From Allosphingosinicella sp. (lineage in GTDB: Bacteria > Pseudomonadota > Alphaproteobacteria > Sphingomonadales > Sphingomonadaceae), in assembly GCA_030447665.1 (NCBI GenBank), contig JAUJOJ010000012.1:47666-86152 (forward strand): a DNA stretch of 38,487 bases, given 5' to 3'. The notes under the pieces were generated by a model. That model searched no databases and had not been told where the DNA came from. It worked only from the letters and a program-made list of their open reading frames with translations. This document shows positions 9,156 to 17,143 of the stretch, in pieces (the stretch's first letter is position 1; each line of letters starts with the position of its first letter). Position numbers and translations under genes: made by a program.

Positions 9156-9775
9156 CGTGAAACGGGCGTTCGACATCCTTGCGTCGGCATGCGGCCTGAT
9201 CCTGCTCGCCCCTTTCATGCTGGTGACCGCCGTCGCGGTCCGGATGTTCCTCGGAAAGCCGGTTCTCTTCCGGCAGGTTCGGCCTGGCCTCCAGGGGGAG
9301 GCCGTTCGACCTCGTGAAGTTCCGGACGATGCTCGATGCCCGCAGCGAAACGGGCGCTCCGCTTCCCGACGATCAACGGCTGACGGATTTCGGCCGTTTC
9401 CTCCGGGCCAGCAGCCTCGACGAGCTTCCACAGCTTTGGAACGTGCTGCGGGGCGACATGAGCCTGGTCGGGCCGCGGCCGCTGCTCGTGCAGTATCTGC
9501 CGCTTTATTCGGCGCACCAGGCGCGTCGGCACGACGTCCGGCCGGGCCTCACCGGCTGGACCCAGGTGAAGGGCCGCAATTCGCTGAGCTGGGAGGAGAA
9601 GCTCGATCTCGACGTCTGGTATGTCGACAACAGGACGTTCCTGCTCGACCTCCGGATCATCGTCATGACGGCCATGCGGCTCATAAAGCCGCGGGGCATC
9701 TCGGCTCAGGGCCATGCGACGATGCCGGAGTTTCTCGGAAGCGCTGGGGAAGATGAACGCCGTCCCAGGGAATGA
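9142..9775 (+). CDS. Priming undecaprenyl-phosphate sugar-1-phosphate transferase (one apparent frameshift)
   Basis: The first ~50 residues, [21 protein letters not shown] and [14 protein letters not shown], are the membrane helix and start of the bacterial sugar transferase (WcaJ/PglC-like) domain. Near 9300, at a GGGGG run, the frame shifts. The domain continues as [41 protein letters not shown] and [14 protein letters not shown], all hallmark blocks. The end is at 9775. The enzyme moves a sugar-1-phosphate from a nucleotide sugar to undecaprenyl phosphate at the inner membrane, the first step of repeat-unit assembly. The ATG at 9142 overlaps the upstream gene by 14 bases; a GTG at 9157 just after that gene's stop is an alternative start. 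Total length of about 211 residues is typical for the short PglC-like form. Confidence 0.85.
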
Positions 9776-9805
9776 TTGGCGGCGGCCCCGCTGGCCCTGG
9801 CCAAC

Positions 9806-10572
9806 TTAGCCCCCCGCCGCGGCCTCGCGAACGGCGACCACTTCATAGCGGGCATTCTTGAAGAAGAGGTGCTTCAGGCGGTCGCCGGCATGGCGGAGCT
9901 GGGGCTTGTGCCGCTTCACCTCCTCGATATTGTTGGTTTCGCTGAGGATGCGGAGCGGCAGCCCCTGGAACAGAGCGCGCGCCGCGCCAGGGTGAGGTGG
10001 ACCGTGTGATCGGCGAACGGAGTGATCTCGAAGGGGATCCCAAGCGCTCTCCAGGCGGCGTGAACGGATGCCGCCGCATGGTAGAAGGGATGATGGATGT
10101 TGACCTCGAAGTAGAGCATGGCATCGGGTGCCATCACCCGGGCGATCTCCTCGAGGATAAGACGGGGATTTTCGGCATGGTCGACGACATTGTCGCACAG
10201 GACGATGTCGAAAGAAGCATTTTCAAATGGCAACCGCTCCCCGGGCGCGGCGATGGTGCGGGCGCGCTTCTGCCAGGCGGGAAACAGCTCCGCATAATGA
10301 TCGGCGAGCGGATCGACGCCGACGCCGTCCTTCGCGCCGAAATAGAAGATGAGGCCGTGGGCGCCGCTGCCGACTTCGAGGACGCGGGCATCATCGGCGA
10401 TCGGGCGAACCGCCTCGAGCGTTCGACGCACCTTGCTCGAATCGGCGATCATCGCGGCGACCACCTCTTGCTCGCGTCCGTTCACCCGATCGGCCTTGGC
10501 CCGCTGATAAGCGAGCTGCCGCTCCAGCGCCCGATCCGCACGGCGCCGTAAGCCGCTCTCCCGCAAGCTCAT
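9806..10572 (-). CDS. Class I SAM-dependent methyltransferase (one apparent frameshift near the 3' end)
   Basis: Reading from MSLRESG at 10572, the protein has the SAM-binding motif I VLEVGSGAHGLIFYFGA (~67-83), the acidic VGVDPLADHY (~87-96), and motif post-II FDIVLCDNVVDHAENP (~120-135) followed by LILEEIARVMAP. These are typical of Methyltransf_11-type enzymes. Near 9980 the frame shifts; the better C-terminus is FQGLPLRILSETNNIEE, ending AAAGG at 9806. The region upstream in the same frame is open well beyond 10572 but shows no protein-like sequence, and the ATG at 10572 is preceded by a purine-rich GGAATAGG. It may methylate a sugar of the polysaccharide. It is convergent with the sugar transferase, with only 30 bases between. 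Confidence 0.75.
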
Positions 10573-11028
10573 CCTATTCCTCCGCATCGTGGTTCGAAAC
10601 CGTACGGCCTCAAAGCAGCAATGACGTGCTGGATCAAGGAGGCCCTCCGTAATCGGCACTCGGTTGACGCTTACTTGATCTCGCCGATCTGTGATCAACC
10701 GAGTCGGGGAGCGCTGCACGACGCCAGAAGTGGCGCACACCGGGTTCGAGCGGATATGGCCCGCCGCCAGTCCGACCTCCTTCAGCGATGCGTGCTTGGA
10801 CCAGGTGCTCCCGAGACCCACCTGGTCGAGATTGTAGAGGATGGAACCCTCCGGAAGGGCCGGGCTTCGATCGCGGGCAGCAGGTTCGTCCCCAGCACGA
10901 TGGGGAGCGCCCGTTCCACTCGGACCGCTTGGCTTTGGCGGATCGCGCTGGTGGCAGGTTGTTGACGCCATAGTTTCTTTAGGCACTGCGCGGCCGAAGG
11001 CTTTGGCGAACCTCAAGGGACCGTCTGC
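10573..11028. other. 456-bp intergenic region with a 10-bp inverted repeat
   Basis: No convincing gene is seen on either strand. The one clear structure is ACTCGGTTGA (10658-10667) with its exact complement TCAACCGAGT (10695-10704), separated by 27 bases. It is a possible operator or stem. The region separates divergent genes (methyltransferase leftward, oxygenase rightward), so promoters for both are expected here, but I could not identify them with confidence. Confidence 0.5.
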
Positions 11029-11595
11029 ATGAAATACACCTGGCAAGTGTGGAACCAGGCCCTCGCGCCCGAAGATTGCGATTATATCATATCGAAGGGG
11101 ATGCAGCGTCCGCCGACGGCAGGCAGCGTGGGCAACCTCGTCAGCGATGGCCAGTTGCTCCCGGAAGTCCGCGTATCCACTCTCAGGTGGCTCGACATCG
11201 ATGGCGAGGATCGCGACATCGCCGATCAGCTGATGTGGTTCTTCAGGCGCTCCAACCTCAACGTTTTCGGGTTCGACATAACGGAGCCGCTCGAGGTGCA
11301 GTTCACCGAATATGTAGGTGCCGAGGGCGGAAAATATGATTGGCACCAGGACGTCATGTGGCAGAACGACACTGCCTACGACCGGAAATTGTCGATCGTC
11401 GTCCAGTTGAGCCACCCGGAGGACTATGCCGGGGGTGATTTCGAGTTTTTCGGATATCCTCGCCGGGGGCCGACTTTCGAAAGCGGGGCTCCGTTCTGGT
11501 GTTTCCTCTCTTTCTTCTACCACCGGGTTCTCCCGGTCACGAGCGGCGTCCGCCGCTCCCTAGTGTCCTGGGTAGTCGGTCCCAAGTTCCGGTAG
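11029..11595 (+). CDS. 2-oxoglutarate/Fe(II)-dependent oxygenase (prolyl-4-hydroxylase-like fold)
   Basis: The 188-residue protein has the double-stranded beta-helix iron site: the His-x-Asp pair in KYDWHQDVMW (~residues 102-111), the distal His in FYHRVLPVTSG (~161-171), and the Arg in RRSLVSWVVG (~173-182) that would hold the 2-oxoglutarate carboxylate. Strands such as KLSIVVQLSHPEDYAGGDFEFF match the core of P4Hc-type oxygenases. Such enzymes hydroxylate peptides, proteins or small molecules. Its substrate is not known. It lies just outside the lasso genes, 33 bases from the convergent nucleotidyltransferase gene, so a role in peptide tailoring is possible, but it may equally be a housekeeping oxygenase. 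Confidence 0.82.
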   Translation: MKYTWQVWNQALAPEDCDYIISKGMQRPPTAGSVGNLVSDGQLLPEVRVSTLRWLDIDGEDRDIADQLMWFFRRSNLNVFGFDITEPLEVQFTEYVGAEGGKYDWHQDVMWQNDTAYDRKLSIVVQLSHPEDYAGGDFEFFGYPRRGPTFESGAPFWCFLSFFYHRVLPVTSGVRRSLVSWVVGPKFR

Positions 11596-11627
11596 AACAA
11601 AGCCTCCGAAGCGGACACTTCGTCGCG

Positions 11628-12871
11628 TCAGCGGCGGCTCAACTGGTATCTGCGCCACACCCAGCGCGGGATTGCGACGAGCGGGTAGACGAAGTGCAGC
11701 GATCCCGGGAGGTGAAGCGAGGCCTGATCCTCGGGATCTTCAGCTTCCGGATCAGCTCGGAGCGCTTGTAGGACCATCCTTTCCCAAGCATGAAGTGCGA
11801 GACGTTGATCACGACCGTTCCAAACACCGTCGAATCCAACTCGGTGACGCCGCGTCCGGCCATCGCGCTGATCGCCAGGCTTTCCAGCCATTTGAGCTTC
11901 CTGTCCCGCCTGAGCTCCCGCGCCAGCGCTTCGGGCAGGGGGAGCGACAGCAGCTCTTCGCACAGCAGCAGCGCTTGAGCCGAGCTTCTGCCGACCCCGA
12001 GCTCAAGCGACCGGCGGTACAGTCTTTCCGTTTCCGCGGGGCCTTCCGTTCTCAAGAAAGCGGCGACGTCCGCCAGCCATTTAAGGCGAGCCCAGGCGTG
12101 GGTGGCGCCGTGAACGCACAGATAGGCGAAGAGCTGATCCTTTTCGAGCGTGGGGACTTCCATGCCGGGGCCGAGCCGGACGAGTTGCAGCTCCGGCCGG
12201 GCGGAGACGCTGGGAAGGAGGCGGGGATTGTCGACGAGCCCGGTGTGCAGCTCGACCACGAGGCCGCTTTTCAGGTGGGTCCACAGCGTTTCCTTCCAGA
12301 GCGCCGCCCATTCCACCCCTGCCTCGTCGGAGAATTCCGGCCCCGGCAACGTGCGCTCGTATCCTGCGCTTCGGAGAATGGCTGCTGCTGCGGATGCTTT
12401 GTCGCGCGGCACGAGCAGATCGATGTCCCATGCCTGCTTCACTCCGAGCATTTTGTAGACGAGCTGGGAGAGAGTGGCACCCTTCAGGAAGACGCCGACG
12501 ATTCCTGCCTCACCGAGAAGCTTGTGCAATCGCGCCGATTCGGCGGCCTGCAGCAAATTGTCCATTCCGATCGACGACGCGGCATCCCTGAGCCACGCTT
12601 TCTCCGCTTCGGGTAGGGCCGCTCCGGAGGAGGTGAGGGCGCGATGGACAAGCCCCTCTACCCGGTGGCGCCTCGCCAGCTTCCGGAACAAGGCCCAGCC
12701 GATTCCCCCGTTTGCAAGGGCCAAGATCCTGCTATCCCGGCTCGCCTCCGGAGGCCATTCGCAGCAGGCTGCCAGCAGCCTGAATTCGTTCGAGAGCCGG
12801 TGACGGTTCAATCCTTTGGGGGCATGCATGTGCGACTTGACGATCCATTCGGGGTGTGGAGTTTCTGACAC
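11628..12871 (-). CDS. Nucleotidyltransferase-family protein of the lasso-peptide cluster (NTP_transf_5 type; one apparent frameshift)
   Basis: Residues ~120-170 hold the family core: VFLKGATLSQLVYKMLG, then AWDIDLLVPRDKASAA. The DIDLL aspartates would bind metal and nucleotide. The following all-helical region contains KDQLFAYLCVHGATHAWARLKWLADVAAF in shape, typical of NTP_transf_5 proteins, with histidine and aspartate positions conserved. Near 11740 the frame shifts; the better C-terminus is SLHFVYPLVAIPRWVWRRY, ending at 11628. Total is about 414 residues. Proteins of this family recur in kinase-type lasso clusters, where they are thought to modify the peptide further. It is divergent from the precursor gene across a 186-bp region that must hold both promoters. 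Confidence 0.78.
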
Positions 12872-12941
12872 AGTGCGGCAAAAGAGCGTTCGGCCCCACC
12901 CGGCGACGGCTCGCCCGGGCCGGGAAATCCCAACTTTACCC

Positions 12942-12970
12942 TTGAATTACCTGCCGAGCCTCCATACTGA
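12942..12970 (+). promoter_or_regulatory. Candidate sigma-70-type promoter for the precursor gene
   Basis: A TTGAAT element (12942-12947) is followed after exactly 17 bases by TACTGA (12965-12970). This is about 90 bases upstream of the precursor ATG and in the right orientation. The match to the -10 consensus is only fair, so this is a candidate by position and spacing. Confidence 0.35.
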
Positions 12971-13057
12971 GTGGCGGTAGCCGGGCGTTGCGTCAAGCAT
13001 TGAGCTTGTGCGGAACCAGGATGAGTTAGGCTCGTTAGCCACATAAGGGAGCAGTAC

Positions 13058-13204
13058 ATGAACAAGAACAGCGACATGATCAACGAAGGGCGCAAGGCTT
13101 GGAAGGCTCCCGAACTGCGGCGTCTGCAGGCTGGCGCGGCTGAGGCCGGCGGTGGGCAGCAGATCCCTGACGGCGGCGATCCCAACGTCAGCGATCGCTC
13201 GTAA
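13058..13204 (+). CDS. Lasso-peptide precursor, 48 residues, with C-terminal serine
   Basis: This small gene starts at ATG 13058 behind the ribosome-binding site AAGGGAG. The leader contains W15-K-A-P18-E-L20, which fits the Y/W-x-x-P-x-L motif by which B1 proteins recognise lasso leaders. The leader seems to end around AGAAEA. A likely core is GGGQQIPDGGDPNVSDRS (residues 31-48), in which D38 sits at position 8 and could close the macrolactam with the N-terminal glycine. Starting one residue earlier puts D38 at position 9. The usual Thr at -2 is absent; Glu or Ala occupies it. The last residue, Ser48, is the position phosphorylated in paeninodin-type peptides, and a matching kinase gene lies at 25022. 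The cyclase gene follows after a terminator hairpin. Confidence 0.88.
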   Translation: MNKNSDMINEGRKAWKAPELRRLQAGAAEAGGGQQIPDGGDPNVSDRS

Positions 13205-13226
13205 GCAATCGCCTTTGAGTTCCTAG

Positions 13227-13254
13227 TGGCGTCCACTTCGGTGGGCGCCATTTT
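13227..13254 (+). terminator. Intrinsic terminator/attenuator between precursor and cyclase genes
   Basis: A 10-bp stem, TGGCGTCCAC (13227-13236) with GTGGGCGCCA (13241-13250), has one G-U pair. It closes on the very stable TTCG tetraloop flanked by C and G and is followed by TTTT. Lying 23 bases after the precursor stop and 26 bases before the cyclase start, it would let most transcripts end after the precursor while some read through, giving substrate in excess over enzyme. Confidence 0.85.
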
Positions 13255-13279
13255 GCTTGTCTATCGAAGTTGATCGTTC

Positions 13280-15178
13280 ATGACGGCGCTGGCGGGGATA
13301 TGGGGTTTCGGAGCGGCGGTTGAGCCCTCCCCCGCATGTGCTCGAATGCTCGAGGCCCAGCGATCCTACGCCCGGCAGGCTGCTTCAGTGGATGTGCTCC
13401 ATGGCGCGGCCCTGGGCTGCGCCCTCTACGACATCCTGCCCGAGGATGCATTCGACAAGCAGCCTTATGTCCACGGCTCCGGCCGCTGGATGATGGTCGC
13501 GGATGCCCGAATCGACAATAGGGATGAGCTGCTGGATCAGCTCGGAATGCGGGCAGGCGCCGAGATCAGCGACTCGGAGCTTCTGTTCCGCGCCTACGCC
13601 GAATGGGGAGAGGCCCTTTACGACCGGCTGTTTGGCGATTTCGCCCTGGCGGTCTGGAACAGCCAAGACCAGTCCCTGACCCTGGTGAGGGACCCTTCCG
13701 GCCAGCGGCCGCTCCATTATCATCTCGGTGAAGGCTTTGTCGCTCTGGCGTCAATGCCGGAGGGTCTTCACGCCCTGCCGGAGATCGAGCAAGCGCTCGA
13801 TCCGCGGCAGATGGTGCTTTTCCTGGGAGATTCCCCGCATCGGGGATCGGAAACCTTCTTTCGCGGCGTGGCCCGCGTGGAGCCCGGCCATGTCGTGACG
13901 GTCACCCGCCTGGGCGTCGCCCGCCGGCGCTATTGGCAAATGCCGACCGGGGAGCTGCGCTTTCAAAAGCAGAGCGACTATGTCGATGCCTTTCGCGAGC
14001 AGCTGGAGCGCGCGACCAAGGCCAGGCTCCGCGGCTCCGGAGGCGTGGTGGCCGCTCATCTGAGCAGCGGCCTGGACAGCAGCGCCGTCGCGGCGAGCGC
14101 AGCCAAGATACGGCCGCAGGAGCGGGTGATCGCGTTCACCTCGGCTCCCCGGCTCGGCTTTTCGGGTCCCGTGCCCAAAGGGCGGATCGCCGACGAGAGC
14201 GGCCATGCCTCGGAAACCGCCGCTCTCTATCCGAACATGGAGCATGTCGTGCTTCGATCGGACGGCCTTTCTCCCCTGCAGGTGATGGAGGCGGATGCCA
14301 TTCTCTATCAGCAGCCGATCGCGCAGCCTTGCAATTATAGCTGGGTTTCAGCCGTCAATGCGGCAGCGAGCGCCCGCGGCGCTTCTGTTCTGCTCACAGG
14401 GGGGGCGGGCAATCTGACGATCAGTGCGGGCGGGCCGTCGGTCCTCGCCGATATCATCCGCGCCGGACGGTGGGCAAATTGGTGGCGGGAGGCAAAAGCA
14501 AGCGCAGGCGTCAACGGCTGGCGATGGCGGGGCGTGCTCGCCTCTTCCTTCGCGCCTTGGCTGCCTGCGGCGGTCTGGAACGGGCTCAGCAGGGTCGCGT
14601 CCGCTGATCCGGGAGCGCCCAAGCGGGAGCTGCTTATTCGTCCCGAATGGCGGGCGGAGCTCGAAAGCGTCGCCGCCGGGGCTGCGCGGGTCGGCCATGG
14701 GGAGGAAGGAAGCAGGCGTCTGCGCTGGAGAATGCTGCAGATGAGGGATTCCGGCAATTACCGGAAAGGCGCCCTCGCGCGATGGGGCATAGACGAGCGC
14801 GATCCGACCCTGGACCGCCGGCTCGCCGAATTTTGCCTGTCGCTTCCTCCGGAGCAATTATTGTCGAACGGAGTGAATCGCCAGCTTGCCCGGCTGGCGC
14901 TCGCCGACAGGCTTCCGCAATCGGTGCTGAGCTCCCCGCGTGGATATCAATATGCCGACTGGTACGAGACGATCGACCGTTCTTCCCTCGAACGGCAGAT
15001 TTCACGGCTCGAGCAGCGGCTGGGAAATGAATCCGTATTGGACATAGAGGGCCTGCGCAGGCTCGCCGGCTCCTGGCCCGAAGCCGGCTGGGACTCGCTT
15101 CAACTGCTTGGCACCTATCGAATCATGCTGCTCCGGGCGTTGGCGGCAGGGGAGTTTGCGAGCCGCTTCCGTCAATGA
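13280..15178 (+). CDS. Lasso-peptide cyclase C (asparagine-synthetase-like)
   Basis: The 632-residue protein has the two-domain layout of asparagine synthetase, but the glutaminase half begins MTALAGIWGF with no Cys2, so it cannot hydrolyse glutamine. This is standard for lasso cyclases, which use the N-terminal amine of the core as nucleophile. The synthetase half has the pyrophosphate loop HLSSGLDSSAVAA (~257-269) and VLLTGGAGNLTI (~372-383) in place of the usual SGDGGDE stretch. The late segment GALARWGIDERDPTLDRRLAEFC (positions ~495-517) fits the substrate-activating region. The reaction is adenylation of the Asp side chain and closure of the macrolactam ring. It follows the precursor gene directly. 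The next genes are curli genes, not the other lasso genes. Confidence 0.9.
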   Translation: MTALAGIWGFGAAVEPSPACARMLEAQRSYARQAASVDVLHGAALGCALYDILPEDAFDKQPYVHGSGRWMMVADARIDNRDELLDQLGMRAGAEISDSELLFRAYAEWGEALYDRLFGDFALAVWNSQDQSLTLVRDPSGQRPLHYHLGEGFVALASMPEGLHALPEIEQALDPRQMVLFLGDSPHRGSETFFRGVARVEPGHVVTVTRLGVARRRYWQMPTGELRFQKQSDYVDAFREQLERATKARLRGSGGVVAAHLSSGLDSSAVAASAAKIRPQERVIAFTSAPRLGFSGPVPKGRIADESGHASETAALYPNMEHVVLRSDGLSPLQVMEADAILYQQPIAQPCNYSWVSAVNAAASARGASVLLTGGAGNLTISAGGPSVLADIIRAGRWANWWREAKASAGVNGWRWRGVLASSFAPWLPAAVWNGLSRVASADPGAPKRELLIRPEWRAELESVAAGAARVGHGEEGSRRLRWRMLQMRDSGNYRKGALARWGIDERDPTLDRRLAEFCLSLPPEQLLSNGVNRQLARLALADRLPQSVLSSPRGYQYADWYETIDRSSLERQISRLEQRLGNESVLDIEGLRRLAGSWPEAGWDSLQLLGTYRIMLLRALAAGEFASRFRQ

Positions 15179-15281
15179 TCCGTTCATCTGTGCGGCACGA
15201 TAGGGCGTTGCGAGACACGTCGTTAAGCATTAGAGAGCCGCTCAGGCTGGGCCGATTGGCTCCGGCGGCTAAGGGACTCAC

Positions 15282-15947
15282 ATGCACCTCAACCAACAGA
15301 TCGTCGGACGCGAACGTACCGGCGCGCGCACTCGGATCGGGGCGCTTCTCGGCTTGCTGATGGCCAGCGTCGCGTTCAGCGGCGAGGCGCAGGCGCAGGA
15401 GCTGACCCACCGATTCCTAAACCCGTCCTTCGGCGGCAATCCCTTTTATTCCGACCATCTGCTGGGGATCGCGAACATCCACCGTCCCGATGAGCCGGAG
15501 GATACGGGGGAGGAGCCGCCGAGCGAGGAGGAGCTGATCGCCTCTCAGATTCGCGCGCGGCTGCTGTCCGGCCTTTCCGGCGATATCCTCGACCGCATCG
15601 AGGCCGCGCGGCCCGGCGAGAGCGGCAATTTCGAGTTCGGCGATCAGCGGATCAGCTTCACGCGAAGCGCGACGGAGACGCGGGTTACCTTTGTGAATTC
15701 AAGGACCGGCGAGACGCGCACTGTGGTGATCCCGGTTAGGCCGCCATCGCGCTTTTCGTCTACCGGCCTCGGCACGCGCGCCGCTTCGGCCGAGCAGGCG
15801 CTCGGGGCCGGCGGCGCTTCTCCGCTTGGCTCCATCAGCGGGCTCGCGACCGGGGCCGGTGCCGGTACGCTCCCGTCGAGTTCGAGCAACGTTTCGAACC
15901 TGCTCGGCTCCCGCTCACTGGAAGTCCCGCTCCTCCCGGGCAATTAG
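15282..15947 (+). CDS. csgF: Curli assembly protein CsgF homologue
   Basis: The 221-residue protein has a signal peptide ending in the hydrophobic LLGLLMASVAFSGEAQA (cleavage about residue 38). The mature N-terminus QELTHRFLNPSFGGNPFYSD is the hallmark of CsgF: this segment plugs into the CsgG pore. The middle (SQIRARLLSGLSGDILDRI, then DQRISFTRSATETRVTFVN) matches the CsgF core that leads to the surface. The C-terminal ~70 residues rich in Gly, Ala and Ser are an extension beyond the ~138 residues of the enterobacterial protein. CsgF anchors the curlin nucleator outside the cell. The ribosome-binding site AAGGGA lies just upstream, and csgG follows after 11 bases. Confidence 0.88.
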   Translation: MHLNQQIVGRERTGARTRIGALLGLLMASVAFSGEAQAQELTHRFLNPSFGGNPFYSDHLLGIANIHRPDEPEDTGEEPPSEEELIASQIRARLLSGLSGDILDRIEAARPGESGNFEFGDQRISFTRSATETRVTFVNSRTGETRTVVIPVRPPSRFSSTGLGTRAASAEQALGAGGASPLGSISGLATGAGAGTLPSSSSNVSNLLGSRSLEVPLLPGN

Positions 15948-15958
15948 GAATAGCAACA

Positions 15959-16891
15959 ATGGCGTTTTCCGCTCGCCTCCTGAGCGCCGCGGCTGCGGCG
16001 TCCTGCGTGGCTCTCTCCGGCTGCGCAGTGCCGGGCAAGATCTTGCCGACGAGGTTCAACACGCCCCCGGTGGTGGCTCCGGTCACCCCGGGCGAGCGCG
16101 ACCTCATCTACATGCCGGCGCCGCCGCAATCGATCCCAATTGCCGTCTATGCCTTCAACGACCAGACCGGGCAGCTGAAGTCCGCCGAGGGTAACGCAAA
16201 CTATTCGCGCGCGGTGACGCAGGGCGGCACCAGCATCTTGATCGGCGCGCTTCGCGCGGCCGGCAATGGCAATTGGTTCAACGTCATCGAGCGCGAGCGG
16301 CTCGACAATCTCCTTCGCGAGCGCCAGATCATCCGGGAGATGCGGCGCCAATATCTGGGCGAGCAGGAGACGCCGGCCGCGATCCTTCCTTCGCTGCTCT
16401 TCGCGGGCATTGTCCTCGAAGGCGGCATCATCAGCTTCGACACCAATGTCGAATCGGGCGGCATCGGCGCCCGCTTCCTCGGCATCGGCGGCTCCACCCA
16501 ATTTCGGACGAGCACCGCCACCGTCTATCTGCGCGCGGTCAGCGTCAAGACTGGCGAGGTGCTCGCCAATGTCGTGACGCAGAAGAAGGTCTCCTCTACC
16601 GCGACCTCGGGCGGCCTCTTCAAGTTCGTGAAGTTCGACGAGCTGCTCGAGGCCGAAGTCGGCACGGCCGCCAACGAGCCGGGCCAGATCGCCGTCCAGT
16701 CGGCGATCGAAAAGGCCGTCTACGCGCTCATTCTCGAAGGCGCCCGCCCCGGTCCGCGCCAGCTCTGGACCTTCGCCGATCAGGCGGCCGGCCAGGCTTG
16801 GCTCCAACGCTATCTCGACGATCGCCAGCGCTCGATGGCAGCGGTCTACGGCCAGGACGGCGGCCCCCGGTTGCGGCCGCGGCTCCGGTAA
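15959..16891 (+). CDS. csgG: Curli secretion channel lipoprotein CsgG
   Basis: The 310-residue protein begins with a lipoprotein signal ending LSGC (Cys22). The CsgG core is clear: IPIAVYAFNDQTGQLK (~60-75), YSRAVTQGGTSILIGAL (~81-97), WFNVIERERLDNLLRERQIIRE (~104-125, in two parts), and the transmembrane-hairpin region GGIISFDTNVESGGIGARFLGIGGSTQFRTSTATVYLRAV in form (~155-195, beginning GGIISFDTNV). It should form the nonameric outer-membrane pore through which unfolded curlins leave the cell. It is slightly longer than the E. coli protein at the C-terminus. The downstream curlin genes are separated from it by a repeat-bounded GIY-YIG gene, so the curli operon appears to have been interrupted. 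Confidence 0.92.
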   Translation: MAFSARLLSAAAAASCVALSGCAVPGKILPTRFNTPPVVAPVTPGERDLIYMPAPPQSIPIAVYAFNDQTGQLKSAEGNANYSRAVTQGGTSILIGALRAAGNGNWFNVIERERLDNLLRERQIIREMRRQYLGEQETPAAILPSLLFAGIVLEGGIISFDTNVESGGIGARFLGIGGSTQFRTSTATVYLRAVSVKTGEVLANVVTQKKVSSTATSGGLFKFVKFDELLEAEVGTAANEPGQIAVQSAIEKAVYALILEGARPGPRQLWTFADQAAGQAWLQRYLDDRQRSMAAVYGQDGGPRLRPRLR

Positions 16892-16943
16892 AGGCGCAGT
16901 AGGGGGGTCCTGCATCGTCACCCCGGGCTCGATGATGATCGGC

Positions 16944-16969
16944 ATGACCTGTCCCCCCGGACAGGTCAT
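16944..16969. repeat. Perfect 11-bp stem-loop in the repeat nest after csgG
   Basis: ATGACCTGTCC (16944-16954) pairs with GGACAGGTCAT (16959-16969) across a CCCC loop. It lies in a variant repeat unit that begins GTCACCCCGGGCTCGAT (from 16918) and ends GGCATCCACCTTG (about 17000). It may act as a terminator for csgG, but there is no T run. Confidence 0.6.
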
Positions 16970-17020
16970 CAGGGGGAACCGGATCACGGCATCCACCTTG
17001 CCCCTCAGGTGCCCTGAACG

Positions 17021-17125
17021 AAGAAGGTGGACCCCGGATCGAAGTCCGGGGTGACGATCCCACCAGCGGCCCCTCTTCTCCGCCAGCCCCCCTCGTCATG
17101 CCGGACTTGATCCGGCATCCACCTT
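17021..17125. repeat. Inverted pair of REP-like repeats, upstream of the GIY-YIG gene
   Basis: The unit at 17021-17058 (AAGAAGGTGGACCCCGGATC... ending GGGGTGACGAT) points rightward. The unit at 17095-17125 (GTCATGCCGGACTTGATCCG...) is a related unit in the opposite direction. Each unit is itself partly palindromic. The same pair recurs at 17447-17535; the second unit is identical over 31 bases in both places. Confidence 0.85.
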
Positions 17126-17143
17126 GCTCCTTAAAGTGACGGC

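Noticed and set aside
7983..9431. A 482-codon minus-strand open frame opposite the GT4 and sugar-transferase genes
   Set aside because: The frameshifted plus-strand genes have clear family motifs; the antisense product is Arg-rich without any motif.
9916..11523. A 535-codon open frame on the minus strand running through the oxygenase gene and the gap into the methyltransferase
   Set aside because: Only the part from 10572 downward looks like a methyltransferase; the rest is antisense to a clear oxygenase gene and to non-coding sequence.
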